Source: Lactiplantibacillus mudanjiangensis (lineage in GTDB: Bacteria > Bacillota > Bacilli > Lactobacillales > Lactobacillaceae). From it: 64,000 bases of DNA. Below are positions 19,201 to 28,829 of this stretch, one piece after another. How positions within the stretch are numbered: position 1 is the stretch's first letter; every line of letters starts with the position of its first letter. A program made the translations under genes and the position numbers. The stretch spans positions 248,001-312,000 of the forward strand of contig NZ_BJDY01000007.1 of NCBI RefSeq assembly GCF_005405385.1, read 5' to 3'. Below the pieces are notes generated by a model. It had not been told where the DNA came from. It saw only the letters and a program-made list of their open reading frames with translations, and did no database searches.

Positions 19201-20173
19201 CCAATCCTTTTATCTCAGATATACCCATATTAAAAAACAATCTAGATGAATTCACCGCTGCCGTAACTTTATCATCAATAGTAATTGACGTAATGCTACT
19301 ATTAGATACCCAAGGAATATTTGTATTCCATCCATTGCTACCAAATACTGTATCAGCTAGTACCCCTTCACCAATATGCAAAACTGTGCCGTCAATCCAC
19401 CATTCACTCGTGCCAAAAACACCTTTATTTGCGGCATCAACATTTTGATAGCCTGTGTAATCTTTAGCAGGCATCACTGTCGTATCATCTCGTAATAAAG
19501 CTTTCTTTGAAACTGGCGTCGTCTCGCTTTTAACTGCCAGACTTGCTGGCGTTGCTTGGGTTTGGTTAATGGTTGGCGAAGAACTTGCTGGCTCATCTAC
19601 TTTAGGAGCCGATGCATCAGACTGTTCAGTAGATACATCTGACGTTGATGCCGAGTCTTTCTTCGGCTGGGTAACTACTTTTTCTGAAGAATTAACGGTC
19701 GAATCCGCTGAGTTAGCCTTACTTTCAGTCGCTGGATCTACTGTTACATCAGGTGTTGAGGTATCTGATTTCTGATTTGTTTGATCAGATGATCGAGTCT
19801 CTTTTTGGTCATTTTCCTGATGATTAGTCGTGTCTGCTTGCGGGACACTTGTTTGGTTAGTCTTCCCATCAGTCACCGTTGTCTGATTTGATGTACTGCC
19901 ATCAGTTGACGCAGCGTCTCCATCCGGATTAGACGTATCATGATTGGTTGTCGTGGTCGTTGCCGTCTTCAAAGTTACGGTCGTCTGACCACTGGACGTA
20001 TCTGTTGTTGCCGGTTCAGTCGTTTCAGGCGTCGTAGTCTCCGGTGCCGTGCTCGTATCCGCCTTCGCTGACAATGCCCCTACTTGCCAAGTTAACGCCA
20101 TAATTCCGGCAAATACCCAAACGCGGCCCTTCTTATACATCTTATAATGAACCGTTTGATTACCCTTTAACAT
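16226..20173 (-). CDS. BspA-like LPxTG surface protein with Ig-like repeats
   Basis: Sortase-anchored surface protein of 1315 aa. It has a KxYKxGKxW signal (VHYKMYKKGRVWVFAG), a Ser/Thr/Asp-rich stalk to about 230, and a shorter BspA-type region (about 240-510, beginning FGTSEWWIDGTVLHIGEG) with about eight WxTSxVxNM repeats. About seven Ig-like domains follow (each ending in a YTV.Y.D..GN pattern), then a Pro/Thr linker and LPQTN with helix and RKRH tail. GAGGGG stands before the ATG. Compared with the protein at 8607 it has fewer BspA and more Ig-like repeats. Its last 32 codons are nearly identical in DNA to those of the next gene. Confidence 0.9.
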   Translation of the reverse strand: MLKGNQTVHYKMYKKGRVWVFAGIMALTWQVGALSAKADTSTAPETTTPETTEPATTDTSSGQTTVTLKTATTTTTNHDTSNPDGDAASTDGSTSNQTTVTDGKTNQTSVPQADTTNHQENDQKETRSSDQTNQKSDTSTPDVTVDPATESKANSADSTVNSSEKVVTQPKKDSASTSDVSTEQSDASAPKVDEPASSSPTINQTQATPASLAVKSETTPVSKKALLRDDTTVMPAKDYTGYQNVDAANKGVFGTSEWWIDGTVLHIGEGVLADTVFGSNGWNTNIPWVSNSSITSITIDDKVTAAVNSSRLFFNMGISEIKGLDNLDTSQVENMSFMFSNDYNLTDLDLTSWGTKVGSVKNMSYMFQNMGNLTTLKLDNWQTGSLENLGNTFSDLSSLQNLSLASSGAIWNTSHVENMNATFADMTNLVSLDVSGWNVSKVSNFQSMFARTGATQKLQLTIDDWNWKDDDVTDINMSEMFSGSGVTSLDLSDWDMSNVTDSSSMLSETQNLKALSVGSKFKFIGDSSTTPTYVDELSGWLNTETNQMYTSQELMDLYSQAGDGPAATYRLDRSSIAAGDFSIYQGDQDFDLGASSSTYDSKGDLVVPNRTSLLTYEGQIDVDTLGDYPITLIYVDDLGQKVTAKITVTVVSRKSQAYLNGQNTTIVLGKDNVKESIWKQATAQVNGVSDDGVTPLPMMTIISDDELGMDGIICYWVQDNKILGYDETFGGRVYRSAESFSPTDPGTYDLVYAYQTSDGVELTRRITVKIMNTAAALKLKSPTIVIGPDTEKNFSSTDYFDSGLDGTGTKALTADDVTFSGLDNIKFDIPGEYQITANYTDVGGNIIEAEPATVMVVANDDQLSLKPDVMLVASPTGTFDPMQVIETGKTTLGETMTTENGLTIISNVDPQKAGNYTVTASYKDASGNITNRQTIVTVVDNRSLQTQPVTLTTKQALDETAGILSAKDSAGNDIDPAKLTYDIQNVNTEKAGTYTVNVSYTDDYGNDITGSYEVVVQDSKLAIQTQPFLNLRLGENFDPSQAVLGVTANGENVTNPTITYDSSEVDVTKAGTYQLKVSYQDQYGNSVDEFVPVNISAVSLSLVDPITITQGEQFDMHSLVKSATDALGQTLPASALTYTGTVNTAAVGDYPVTVSYQDQFGNTVSQTLTVTVKAATVTPTPDPDPSTPVDPEPSTPTEPAIPIDPEPTPPAKPTPTDPKTNTTNNQSGSHASSTVTAKHVATPSTGDDQKVKVIPTTNTSAAVPATATSRSVARQQLAKTKAQTLPQTNEQSTSFLAALGLLLSSFTLAFFRKRH

Positions 20174-20281
20174 CTACAAAACCCCTCTCACAAAAATAAC
20201 GAACACCTTTTAATTAAACTTATACAATCATTATAACGCAACGAATATCTACTAAGTCAACCGCTTTCAAAAAGGGTGAAC

Positions 20282-20330
20282 AAAAAACTGCTACCGGCTA
20301 ATCAGATTCTGATTAACCAGTAACAGTTTT
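20282..20330 (-). terminator. Terminator of the MBG-repeat surface gene
   Basis: AAAACTG...TAATCAGA pairs with TGATTA...CAGTTTT; an imperfect hairpin just after the stop, with a T run on the minus strand. Confidence 0.7.
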
Positions 20331-20353
20331 CAAATTTCTATTTCACCTATCAC

Positions 20354-23300
20354 CTAGTGCCGTTTCCGGAAGAAGGCTAACGTGAAACTTGATAACAAGA
20401 GCCCCAATGCTGCTAAAAAGCTCGTTGATTGTTCGTTGGTTTGTGGTAATTGCGTTGCTTGTGACTTCGTCGTTGCTTTAGCTGCGGCACGCAAGCTAGT
20501 TGTGGCTGCTTGCGCTTGACTAGTCGAGGTCGTTGTCGTTGAACCAGACTTAATCGTGCTTTCTCGATCATGGTCTACCTTAACTAAAGGTACCACGGTT
20601 GGTTGTGATACTGCGGTTGAAGTCGGTACTGGCGCCGTCGAAGTTGGCGTTGTTATTGTCGGGTCGGACTGATTCGAACCAGCCTGACCATCGTTATTAT
20701 TATCCGCAACCAATGGATTCGTACCGTGTTCCAATTCAATATCACTTGGGACACCATCATGATCTGGGTCAGCTTCGTAATGCGCAATCTTTGGTTCACC
20801 ACCAACATTGGTAATGTCAATCACAGTTGCTGCACCATCGCCATCCTTTAAGATAATGTTGCCAATCGAAGCATTTGCCGTTTGCTTTGAAACGACCTTG
20901 CCATCAACAATTTCAGTTACCGTAACCTTCGAAGTTGTTGGATCATACGTATACGTGGTTTCACTATGATCGGACCATTCTTTGGTAATATTAACGACCT
21001 GACCACTCTTATCTTTTTCAGTAATCGTGGTATTGCCGTCACTATCCACCGTCTTACCAAGCACTTTTAACTCACCTGGAATAACATCCACATCGTAGTT
21101 CGGATTATTCACAATCGCTGCTAAATCATAATCCCCAACTGTCTTCGTGTTCGGTTGGTCAACAGTTAATCCAAGGTCACTCAACGTTTCACCAGCTGGC
21201 AACGTACCATCTGTAATCGTTGCTGACGTTTCTGGCGTCGATTCACCAGCAAACATCTCTTGATCACCAAGTTGCACCGTTAGCTTACGTTTAGCAACAC
21301 TTAACTGACCACTGAGCGCTGAGTAATCGTAGTTGGCGTTAACGGCCATCAAACGTGCTAAACCAGCTCTCGACAAGCGAACCGTATACTGACCAGCAGA
21401 TAAGTTATTAGCGGAAACAAGTTGATCTTGCAAGTTGTAGATTTCAAAGTCCGTTTGCATCAAGCCAGCAAAGTTACCGGCACTGAGTTCTTCGGTAAAG
21501 CTTGGCACGTCACCATAAGTGGTCGATACATCTTTAACCCCAGCAGCCGCATCAGCTCTTTCAATCGTCAAGGTCGCTGGTAAAATAGCCACAACATAAT
21601 TGGCACTATTGGCTGTCCCATCAATTTCATAAGTCCCAGCATTTTCACCACTTTGACGGGTTAGCGTGACACCTAAAGCAGAGACATCATCGCCATTCTT
21701 TAAGACGGTTGGATCAACTAAAATCAAGGCTTGATCGCTCTCACCATACGTCTTCGTTTGATCAGCTGCTTGAACGGTAACTACTCGTTTAGTGATGTTG
21801 AAGTCGGCTGGCGTTACGGTAACGTCATAGTTCTTATTACCACTGACACCGGTAATTTTGTACGTGCCGACATTTTCACCGGTTACCCGTGACAAGCTAA
21901 GTTTCAAATCAGCCGCCGTGTCTTGATAACCTAAAGCGGTTGAATCAGTAATCGCTGCAATGGTCAACGCAGGATCAGCATCACCGTAAACTTTGGTTTG
22001 TGTATCTGTTTGTACCGTAATGTGACGTGGCGTGATCGTTAAATCATGACCGACAACGGTTAAATCATAGTCTGAATTAGAAGATTTAACTGTAATGGCA
22101 TAAGTGCCAACGTCATTTCCAGCGACTCGTGTTAACACGATACCAAGATCAGCCAAGGTCTTGCCAGCTGGTAAGTCACCACTCGTCAATTGCCAAGTTA
22201 AGGCTGGATCGTCCTCACCATAAGTCTTCGTCAATGAATCAAGGGTGATTGTGGCCGCACGTTTATGAATTGTAAACGTCCCAGGATCAACAATAATCTT
22301 GTAATTTGAATTTAAGCTAGCTTTATCAGCACCAAGATGAATGGTGTAGGCATTAGCTGATTCACCAGTACCGTCACCTGTATCACGAACTAAAGTAACA
22401 CCTAAGCTGTCTTTCGTATCCCAACTAGCTAAGGCTGGCTTATTAGGATCTGAATTTGGCTCGATTGTCCAATCTAATGCTGGATCAGCATCACCATAAG
22501 TCTTATCCTCGTCAGTCGCTTGAACATGAATCGTCCGTTGACCAATGGTTAATGTTCCTGGTGTCACTGTCACAGCATAGTTTTGGCTATCGCTAGTCCC
22601 TGTAATCGTATACGTACCAACATTCTCGTTCTTATCTGTTCTACTTAATGTCACGTCAAGTGCAGAGGCATCAGTATCATGTACAACCTCGTTGTTAACC
22701 AAGGTACCCTTTGGAATTGTTAAAGTTAACGCTGGATCAGCATCACCATAATCTTTCGTCAAACTATCAGCAGTCACCGTAACTTGGCGTTTGTTAATCG
22801 TATAGGTCCCATTAGTAACTGTTACCAAATAATTATCACTCGTACCAGTACCACTAATCTGATATGAACCAACATTTTCGTCGGCCTTACGTGACAATTT
22901 AATTCCTAACGCTGCTTCCGTATCGGTACCAACCAAAGTTGGTGTCTCGATTGTTAGCTTCTGGTCAGCATCACCATAGGTTTTACTAAAATCACTCGCC
23001 TTAACCGTGATTGCGCGTTTATCAATCGTTAAATTACCCGTCACAAACGTGAAATTATAATTAGCATTATCGGCACTTAACTTAATCGTGTATTTTCCAG
23101 CACCATCACCCGAATCGCGACTGGTCTTAACATTTAATTTTGCTAAAGTATCACCGTTGGTCAATGCACCGGACGTTATTTTCCAAGTCAAGGCTGGCTC
23201 TGTGTCACCATACGTTATTTCAGAACTATCAGCGGTTAACGTAATGGCTTGTTGACTAATTGTAAACTTAGCTGGCGTAACCGTGACTGCATAGTTCTTG

Positions 23301-26254
23301 CTTTCACTGCTACCAGTAATCGCATACTCGCCAACATTTTCACCTGTTTCACGTTTCAAAGTGATTGCTAATACTGCAATAGGGTCTGTATCACCATTAA
23401 CTAACACACTTGCCGGATCATCCAGCGTTAAAGTTGGTTCAGTACCGCCATATGTCTTGCCATTATCAACTGCTTTGACGGTAACGGCTCGTTTAGTGAT
23501 ATCAAACTTACCGTTATTTACAGTCACATCATAATTAGCACTATTACTGGTACCACTAATGACATAATTGCCAACATTTTCATCACCGGTACGTGATAAT
23601 GTCACCCCTAAATCTGTAGCTTTGTCACCGTTAACTAACATTGACGTTGAATCAACTAATGTTAGCGCTGGGTCTGTATCACCATAAGTCTTAGTTTTAT
23701 CGGCCACTGTCACACTCACTTTGCGTTTATCAATCGTGTAAGTTCCATCAGTGACTGTTACGATGTAATTTTTGCTGGTACTCGTACCAGTAATGGTATA
23801 CTTTCCAGCACCTGTACCAGGTTCACGCGTTAATGAAACGTCTAAATCAGCTTCTTTATCACCATTAGCCAAAACCGCGCTTGGATCATCTAACGTCAAT
23901 GTTTTTTCAGCATCACCATACGTACTAGTGATATCTGAAGCTTTGACGGTTACTGCTAGCGGATTAATCGTTAACTTGCCAGCCACAAAGGTAATATCAT
24001 AATTCGCATTATTAGCACTAGCATTAATCGTATAATCGCCAGCATCATTACCCGTATCACGACTCGTGCTAATCTTTAGACTAGCTAAAGTATCACTATC
24101 AGCCAATGAACCAGCTGTTAATTTCCAATTTAATTCCGGATCAGCTGAACCATACGTCTTAGTGTAACTATCAGCCGTTACTGTAATTGCACGCTGACTA
24201 ATCTTAAACGTACCGGGTGTAACCGTAACATTGTAATTTGCACTCGTACTCTTACCAGTGATTGCATACGTATTCACATCTTCACCAGTCACTCGACTCA
24301 AGGTAACCGCTAATGCCTCTTCCTTGTCACCATTGACTAAGACACTTGTTGGATCTTCTAAGGCCAAGGTTGGATCAGCTTCGCCATACGTTTTACCATT
24401 ATCGGCTGCGATAACCGTGACGTTACGTTTGCTAATGGTGAACTTACCATCAGTAACCGTCACATTGTAATTAGCACTATTGCTTGTACCAGTAATCGCA
24501 TAGTCAGCAACATTTTCACCAGTTACTCGACTCAAGGTGACACCCAAATCAGATTCATCATCGCCAGTAACTAAAACACTGGTTGGATCTTTCAACGATA
24601 AAGCAGGATCGGTATCGCCATAAATTTTACCAGTATCAGCTGCTACAACGGTAACGGCCTTTTTATCAATCGTATAAGCACCATCAACAACAGTCACGTC
24701 ATAATTAGTATTGTCAGCACCAGTCCCAGAAATGACATAACTACCAGCATTTTTATCACCCGTGCGACTCAAGGTCACGCCTAATGCAGATTCATCATCA
24801 CCCTTAACCAAAACACCGCTTGGATCGACTAATGTCAAAGTTTCATCAGCATCACCATACGTTATTTCCTTGTTAGCCGCAGTAACTGTGACCGCTAACT
24901 TTTTGATTGTAAAAGTGCCTTTTTCAACTGTTACCGTGTAATTCTTGCTAGAACTACTCCCGGTAATATCGTAGTCACCAGCATTTTCGCCAGTTGCTCG
25001 ACTCAACGTGACATCTAAGTCAGCTTCTTTATCACCATTGACTAAAACGGATGATGGATCAACCAATGTTAAAGTTGGATCAGTAGCAGTACCATAAGTC
25101 TTGCCAGTATCAGCAGCTTTAACCGTCACTTCTCGTGGATTGATTGTTAAAGTCCCTGAATTAACGGTAACTGAATAGTTAGCGTTATGACCACTCCCTG
25201 TAATCGTATAAGTTTCGACATTTTCACCAGTATCACGTGTATATGTCATGCCTAAACCAGCTAGCGTATCTGAGCCAACTAACGAACTACTACCAGTTGC
25301 TAAGGTAATATTATTAGTTGGATCGGCATCACCATACGTCTTTTGGATATCTGAAATCTGAACCGTAATGGCCCGTGGCGCAATCGTAAAGACGCCTTCG
25401 TTGGCACTTGTATCCAGTGACACCGTATAATTCGAATTTAAAGTAGCTGTTGGATCGATGCTAATCGCGTAAGTACCAGCAGTTTCACCACTAGCACGTA
25501 CTAATTTGACACCTAGATCATCCAAACTATCTCCATTAACCAACCCATTAGTTGAACTATTAGCTAAATCCAAAGTTGGATCATCAGTAGTCCCATAGGT
25601 TTTGGCATGGTTATTGGCCGTAACAGTAATCGCTTTTGGTACTACCGTTAATTTAGCTGTTCCAAATGAGGTAAAAGTATAATTAGTATCTTTGGTTAAA
25701 GCATCCTGTGCAGCTGCCGTATATTGGATGGTGTAATCACCACCAGCTTGTAATTGCTTTGCAGTTACCACCTTACCAGTTGTATTATCAATAATTTCAA
25801 AATCAGTGGAAGCGAGTGTATGGTCAGCTGCCGCCGTGCCTAATTTGCCGCTTAACGTAAGCGCCGTACCATCACTGTTAGTCCCACCATAAGTTGCAGT
25901 TGTGGCATTAACAGTTGGCGCCACATCTGCTGGCGTAATCGTTAAGGTACTAGCCACGAACAAGCCAGCATCAGCATTCAAGGTCTTCAAATAGGCTCGA
26001 CCGGCATCAGTCATTTTTACAATGTAAGTCCCGACATTCTTTGGTGTCACTGACGTTGTAGAATCAGAACCACTGTAATACACAAAATAGCCGGCTTGTT
26101 GCATACCCGCGATTTGTGCCGCAGTCAAAGTCCCAAAACCAGACCCAAATTCAACATTTGGTAATGGCAAGTCCTGACCATAAACAGCCGTCGTCGTGTC
26201 TAAAGTTGCTAAAACATCCTGTGCATCCTTATTTGTGGTTGATAAGTCATCCAA
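20354..26254 (-). CDS. C-terminal fragment: MBG-repeat stalk and LPxTG anchor
   Basis: This frame of 1966 codons from its first ATG (open further, to about 26565) begins with an alpha-helical spacer. It then has about 17 canonical MBG repeats of 70-80 residues (each with a KTYGDxDP motif and NYxVTV...TI) plus divergent units at both ends. Near the C-terminus is a Ca-binding-like DPDHDGVPSDIELEHGTNP segment, then a Thr/Ser linker and LPQTN with a hydrophobic helix and RKRH. No ribosome binding site supports independent translation, so it is probably silent unless the frame is restored. Confidence 0.75.
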   Translation of the reverse strand: MDDLSTTNKDAQDVLATLDTTTAVYGQDLPLPNVEFGSGFGTLTAAQIAGMQQAGYFVYYSGSDSTTSVTPKNVGTYIVKMTDAGRAYLKTLNADAGLFVASTLTITPADVAPTVNATTATYGGTNSDGTALTLSGKLGTAAADHTLASTDFEIIDNTTGKVVTAKQLQAGGDYTIQYTAAAQDALTKDTNYTFTSFGTAKLTVVPKAITVTANNHAKTYGTTDDPTLDLANSSTNGLVNGDSLDDLGVKLVRASGETAGTYAISIDPTATLNSNYTVSLDTSANEGVFTIAPRAITVQISDIQKTYGDADPTNNITLATGSSSLVGSDTLAGLGMTYTRDTGENVETYTITGSGHNANYSVTVNSGTLTINPREVTVKAADTGKTYGTATDPTLTLVDPSSVLVNGDKEADLDVTLSRATGENAGDYDITGSSSSKNYTVTVEKGTFTIKKLAVTVTAANKEITYGDADETLTLVDPSGVLVKGDDESALGVTLSRTGDKNAGSYVISGTGADNTNYDVTVVDGAYTIDKKAVTVVAADTGKIYGDTDPALSLKDPTSVLVTGDDESDLGVTLSRVTGENVADYAITGTSNSANYNVTVTDGKFTISKRNVTVIAADNGKTYGEADPTLALEDPTSVLVNGDKEEALAVTLSRVTGEDVNTYAITGKSTSANYNVTVTPGTFKISQRAITVTADSYTKTYGSADPELNWKLTAGSLADSDTLASLKISTSRDTGNDAGDYTINASANNANYDITFVAGKLTINPLAVTVKASDITSTYGDAEKTLTLDDPSAVLANGDKEADLDVSLTREPGTGAGKYTITGTSTSKNYIVTVTDGTYTIDKRKVSVTVADKTKTYGDTDPALTLVDSTSMLVNGDKATDLGVTLSRTGDENVGNYVISGTSNSANYDVTVNNGKFDITKRAVTVKAVDNGKTYGGTEPTLTLDDPASVLVNGDTDPIAVLAITLKRETGENVGEYAITGSSESKNYAVTVTPAKFTISQQAITLTADSSEITYGDTEPALTWKITSGALTNGDTLAKLNVKTSRDSGDGAGKYTIKLSADNANYNFTFVTGNLTIDKRAITVKASDFSKTYGDADQKLTIETPTLVGTDTEAALGIKLSRKADENVGSYQISGTGTSDNYLVTVTNGTYTINKRQVTVTADSLTKDYGDADPALTLTIPKGTLVNNEVVHDTDASALDVTLSRTDKNENVGTYTITGTSDSQNYAVTVTPGTLTIGQRTIHVQATDEDKTYGDADPALDWTIEPNSDPNKPALASWDTKDSLGVTLVRDTGDGTGESANAYTIHLGADKASLNSNYKIIVDPGTFTIHKRAATITLDSLTKTYGEDDPALTWQLTSGDLPAGKTLADLGIVLTRVAGNDVGTYAITVKSSNSDYDLTVVGHDLTITPRHITVQTDTQTKVYGDADPALTIAAITDSTALGYQDTAADLKLSLSRVTGENVGTYKITGVSGNKNYDVTVTPADFNITKRVVTVQAADQTKTYGESDQALILVDPTVLKNGDDVSALGVTLTRQSGENAGTYEIDGTANSANYVVAILPATLTIERADAAAGVKDVSTTYGDVPSFTEELSAGNFAGLMQTDFEIYNLQDQLVSANNLSAGQYTVRLSRAGLARLMAVNANYDYSALSGQLSVAKRKLTVQLGDQEMFAGESTPETSATITDGTLPAGETLSDLGLTVDQPNTKTVGDYDLAAIVNNPNYDVDVIPGELKVLGKTVDSDGNTTITEKDKSGQVVNITKEWSDHSETTYTYDPTTSKVTVTEIVDGKVVSKQTANASIGNIILKDGDGAATVIDITNVGGEPKIAHYEADPDHDGVPSDIELEHGTNPLVADNNNDGQAGSNQSDPTITTPTSTAPVPTSTAVSQPTVVPLVKVDHDRESTIKSGSTTTTSTSQAQAATTSLRAAAKATTKSQATQLPQTNEQSTSFLAALGLLLSSFTLAFFRKRH
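21560..25650 (-). repeat. About 17 tandem MBG-domain repeats
   Basis: Units of about 210-240 bp, each encoding a KTYGDxDP-containing domain, lie head to tail. Protein-level similarity is clear; neighbouring units share long DNA stretches (for example those coding for NSANYNVTV), which favours recombination and copy-number change. Confidence 0.8.
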
Positions 26255-26537
26255 ATCAGCCTTAAATCCGACTAATAAATCTTGCGCTTTTTGTAGCGCG
26301 GCATAACCGTCTTGACCAGCTTGATAAATATCAGCATCAGCTGTACCATCTACTTCGCCTTTTTCAAAGTCCGCTTTCGCTGCTGCATTACTATCTGAAA
26401 CGCTTTGATAAGTGTCCTTGATGGTATTGAAAGTCTTAGTTGCCGCATCTATTTGAGCCTGCGTTAATCCTTCGATTTTGATAAAGCTGTTATATAAATC
26501 TGTTGCTTGCGTGCTATAATCATCGGCCTGTGTTTGG

Positions 26538-28829
26538 TTAGCAGTCGCTTGGGTAAATCCAATAATCTAAAGTGGACTTAGTTGGAACTAAAACACTTTT
26601 CGTAGTTTGTGGCGCTGACTCATCTGTTGAATCTGTTGCGCTCGCATTTCCGACTTCTGACCAGTAATAAGTCGTATTGCTGACAGTTTCACCACCACTT
26701 GTTACGGCATTACCATTGGCATCAACATATGAATCTCCATTTAAATTCTTTGTAATTGATTGGCCAGTCCCAGCAGAACCAGTAGTTGTTACTTTTTGAC
26801 CATCAACAGTTGTCCCAGTATTAGTGTAGTAATGGGCAAGCGGATCAGACGTATCCGTTGTTGTTGTATTATTATCAGTCGCCGTGTTTCCTTGATTAAT
26901 AGTGACTGTATCGTTTGCGACCGCTTGTCCAGTAGTCGGTGCATTTAAAACAACTTTCGTCGCCGTATAACCAGGAAATTGGACAACGGCTTGCTCCCCT
27001 GCCACAGTTGTAACCGTAATTGGATCAATACCAGCAATCGCCTTGCCCGATGAATCAACCGCCGTTACCGTAGCGGTAAAGGCCAACTTAACCGGTACAA
27101 TCATTGATTGAGTAGTCCCGTCAGTCACCGTATAGGTATAGTAAGTTGCATCAGCAACGCCATCTTCACCAGTAATTGTGTGGGCTTCACCATGACCACT
27201 AGTTGCAGCTTGAGAACTATCAATAACATAAACGTTACCAGCCGAATCCGTTGGCAAAACAGAAACTAAGCTTGCATCAACCAGTCCAGCCGCAACTGCT
27301 CGATCGGCAGCAGCTTGTGTTGAAAACACCGAAATTGTATCCCCAATATTAGCAATCGCCGTCACATCGGTATTGTTTAACAACGCATCATCATCGGTCG
27401 CATCCACTAAATTAACTGAAATGTCAGTTGTTTTTGGCGTATAACTAAATGACTCAATTTTGGCAGAATAATCATTCCAACTCCCACCAGTTGAGGCTGA
27501 CACTGAAACTGAATAACCGGTACTCGTATCACTAATCACTCGAGTAAAGGTACTTGACCCCAGAACCACGGTCAACATTTTTGAAGTTGCGTCGTAATCC
27601 ATTGTAAAAGTATTCACAGGGCTTGAACTACGTGTTAATCCAACAGTGCTTGCCTTACCCCATTCATTTTTGCTTGAAACAGCTTGCAAATTACCACTTG
27701 AATCAGTCGTCCGCCAACCGATGTATGGGCTACTGCTTGGATCATTATAGTTTGAGTTGTAATATTCATCGTAGACGAACCCGAAAGCATTATCCAAGCC
27801 ACCTAAGCCTAATAAACCACCAGATCCACCTTCAGTTGCCTTGGAAGGATCGCCAGGTGCAAAGATGAATCCAACACTATCAGCACCACCAGAAGACTTA
27901 CTCCCAATCCCAATCGCACCAGTCATTGAAAAGTTGTGACTGAAATCAATTTCATGCTCGAAAGAAACATGTGCCGCTTGGTGCCCAGTGACTGTGCTGG
28001 CATTACCATTAGCGTCATAAACCGTATGTGAAGAATTACTTGTTAATGAAACCGATCCATCTGAACCGATGGTCGTTGTCGTAATATTTTTAGCCGTATT
28101 TGCATCGGCATCGCCACCATCACGGTTTTCAACAGTTGCCGTAAAATGATCGGCGATTTGATCCGCCGTTAAGTTTACTTCTGTCGAATCGGCCCCAATA
28201 CTAACATTATCCTTTAATACTGGATAAGTTGTTGTCGTAGTCGCAGTACTATCAGTAGATGATGTCGTATCCGTGGTACTTGTCGTATCGGCACTAACAG
28301 CTTCAACACTTGCCATTTTAACTAAACTAGCCCGACTCAGGGGTTTACTAGTAGTACTATCAGCGGACCCAGCCTCAGATGACGCAGCAGAAGTTTCTGC
28401 CGAAGTAGCAGCTGATTTGGCTGTAGAAGTAGCAGCCGATGAACTGGCTTGACTCGTTGCGGAAGGTGCTGCACTCGCATTGCTCGTTGATGCTGCCGAT
28501 GATTGTTGCTTGCTACTATCTGCAGAGGTTGCGGCCTGGCTCGCACTACTTGCTGATGAACCGGCTGCCGAAGAGGCCGATTGTACTGATTTAGTTTCAG
28601 TCGAAGTAGCCGCACTGCTCCCAGCAGTTTGTGACGTTGTCTCAACCGTTGGGGTCGAATTAGTCGTATCGGCCTTCGCTTGTAGGACTGCTGCGCTTTC
28701 CATTAACGTCAATGCTGAAAGCGTGACCATTAAGGTTCCAAAAAGACGGGTCTTTACTTTCCAACCCGTGTGCCCCTTATATAAAATTAAATGTTCCTTG
28801 GTATCATAGTTACTCACTTTTTGTCTCAA
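26538..28829 (-). CDS. N-terminal fragment: signal peptide and L-type lectin domain
   Basis: 763 codons from a TTG at 28829, preferred because GAGGGG stands nine bases upstream. It encodes a signal peptide of the KxYKxGKxW class (ILYKGHTGWKVKTR), a Ser/Ala-rich linker, and an L-type (legume-like) lectin domain at about 190-430 (ADSVGFIFAPGD, DNAFGFVYDEYYNSNYND with likely Ca-binding Asp/Asn). A region of two or three beta domains follows. The last ten codons before the stop are in the shifted frame. It would be secreted without an anchor. Confidence 0.75.
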   Translation of the reverse strand: MRQKVSNYDTKEHLILYKGHTGWKVKTRLFGTLMVTLSALTLMESAAVLQAKADTTNSTPTVETTSQTAGSSAATSTETKSVQSASSAAGSSASSASQAATSADSSKQQSSAASTSNASAAPSATSQASSSAATSTAKSAATSAETSAASSEAGSADSTTSKPLSRASLVKMASVEAVSADTTSTTDTTSSTDSTATTTTTYPVLKDNVSIGADSTEVNLTADQIADHFTATVENRDGGDADANTAKNITTTTIGSDGSVSLTSNSSHTVYDANGNASTVTGHQAAHVSFEHEIDFSHNFSMTGAIGIGSKSSGGADSVGFIFAPGDPSKATEGGSGGLLGLGGLDNAFGFVYDEYYNSNYNDPSSSPYIGWRTTDSSGNLQAVSSKNEWGKASTVGLTRSSSPVNTFTMDYDATSKMLTVVLGSSTFTRVISDTSTGYSVSVSASTGGSWNDYSAKIESFSYTPKTTDISVNLVDATDDDALLNNTDVTAIANIGDTISVFSTQAAADRAVAAGLVDASLVSVLPTDSAGNVYVIDSSQAATSGHGEAHTITGEDGVADATYYTYTVTDGTTQSMIVPVKLAFTATVTAVDSSGKAIAGIDPITVTTVAGEQAVVQFPGYTATKVVLNAPTTGQAVANDTVTINQGNTATDNNTTTTDTSDPLAHYYTNTGTTVDGQKVTTTGSAGTGQSITKNLNGDSYVDANGNAVTSGGETVSNTTYYWSEVGNASATDSTDESAPQTTKSVLVPTKSTLDYWIYPSDC

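Larger units (their letters stand above)
20354..28829 (-). pseudogene. Giant lectin/MBG-repeat LPxTG surface protein gene, split by a frameshift near 26556
   Basis: Two adjacent open frames on the minus strand form one gene. The upstream frame holds the signal peptide and lectin domain and stops at 26538; the downstream frame is open back to about 26565, ahead of its first ATG, and carries the repeats and the LPQTN anchor. The reading frame changes by one base within about 26 bases. Removing one T from the run at 26555-26557 joins them (DYW-I-TQATANQT) into a protein of about 2824 aa. As written, the product would be secreted but not wall-anchored. A sequencing error or phase variation cannot be excluded. 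Confidence 0.8.

Noticed and set aside
21560-25650. Repeats of the MBG region as a CRISPR-like or mobile array
   Set aside because: They are in-frame protein domain repeats with divergent DNA and no spacer pattern.
26530-26570. Programmed +1 frameshift joining the lectin and MBG frames
   Set aside because: No slow codon, stop in the shift site or stimulatory structure is evident; a mutation or sequence error is simpler.
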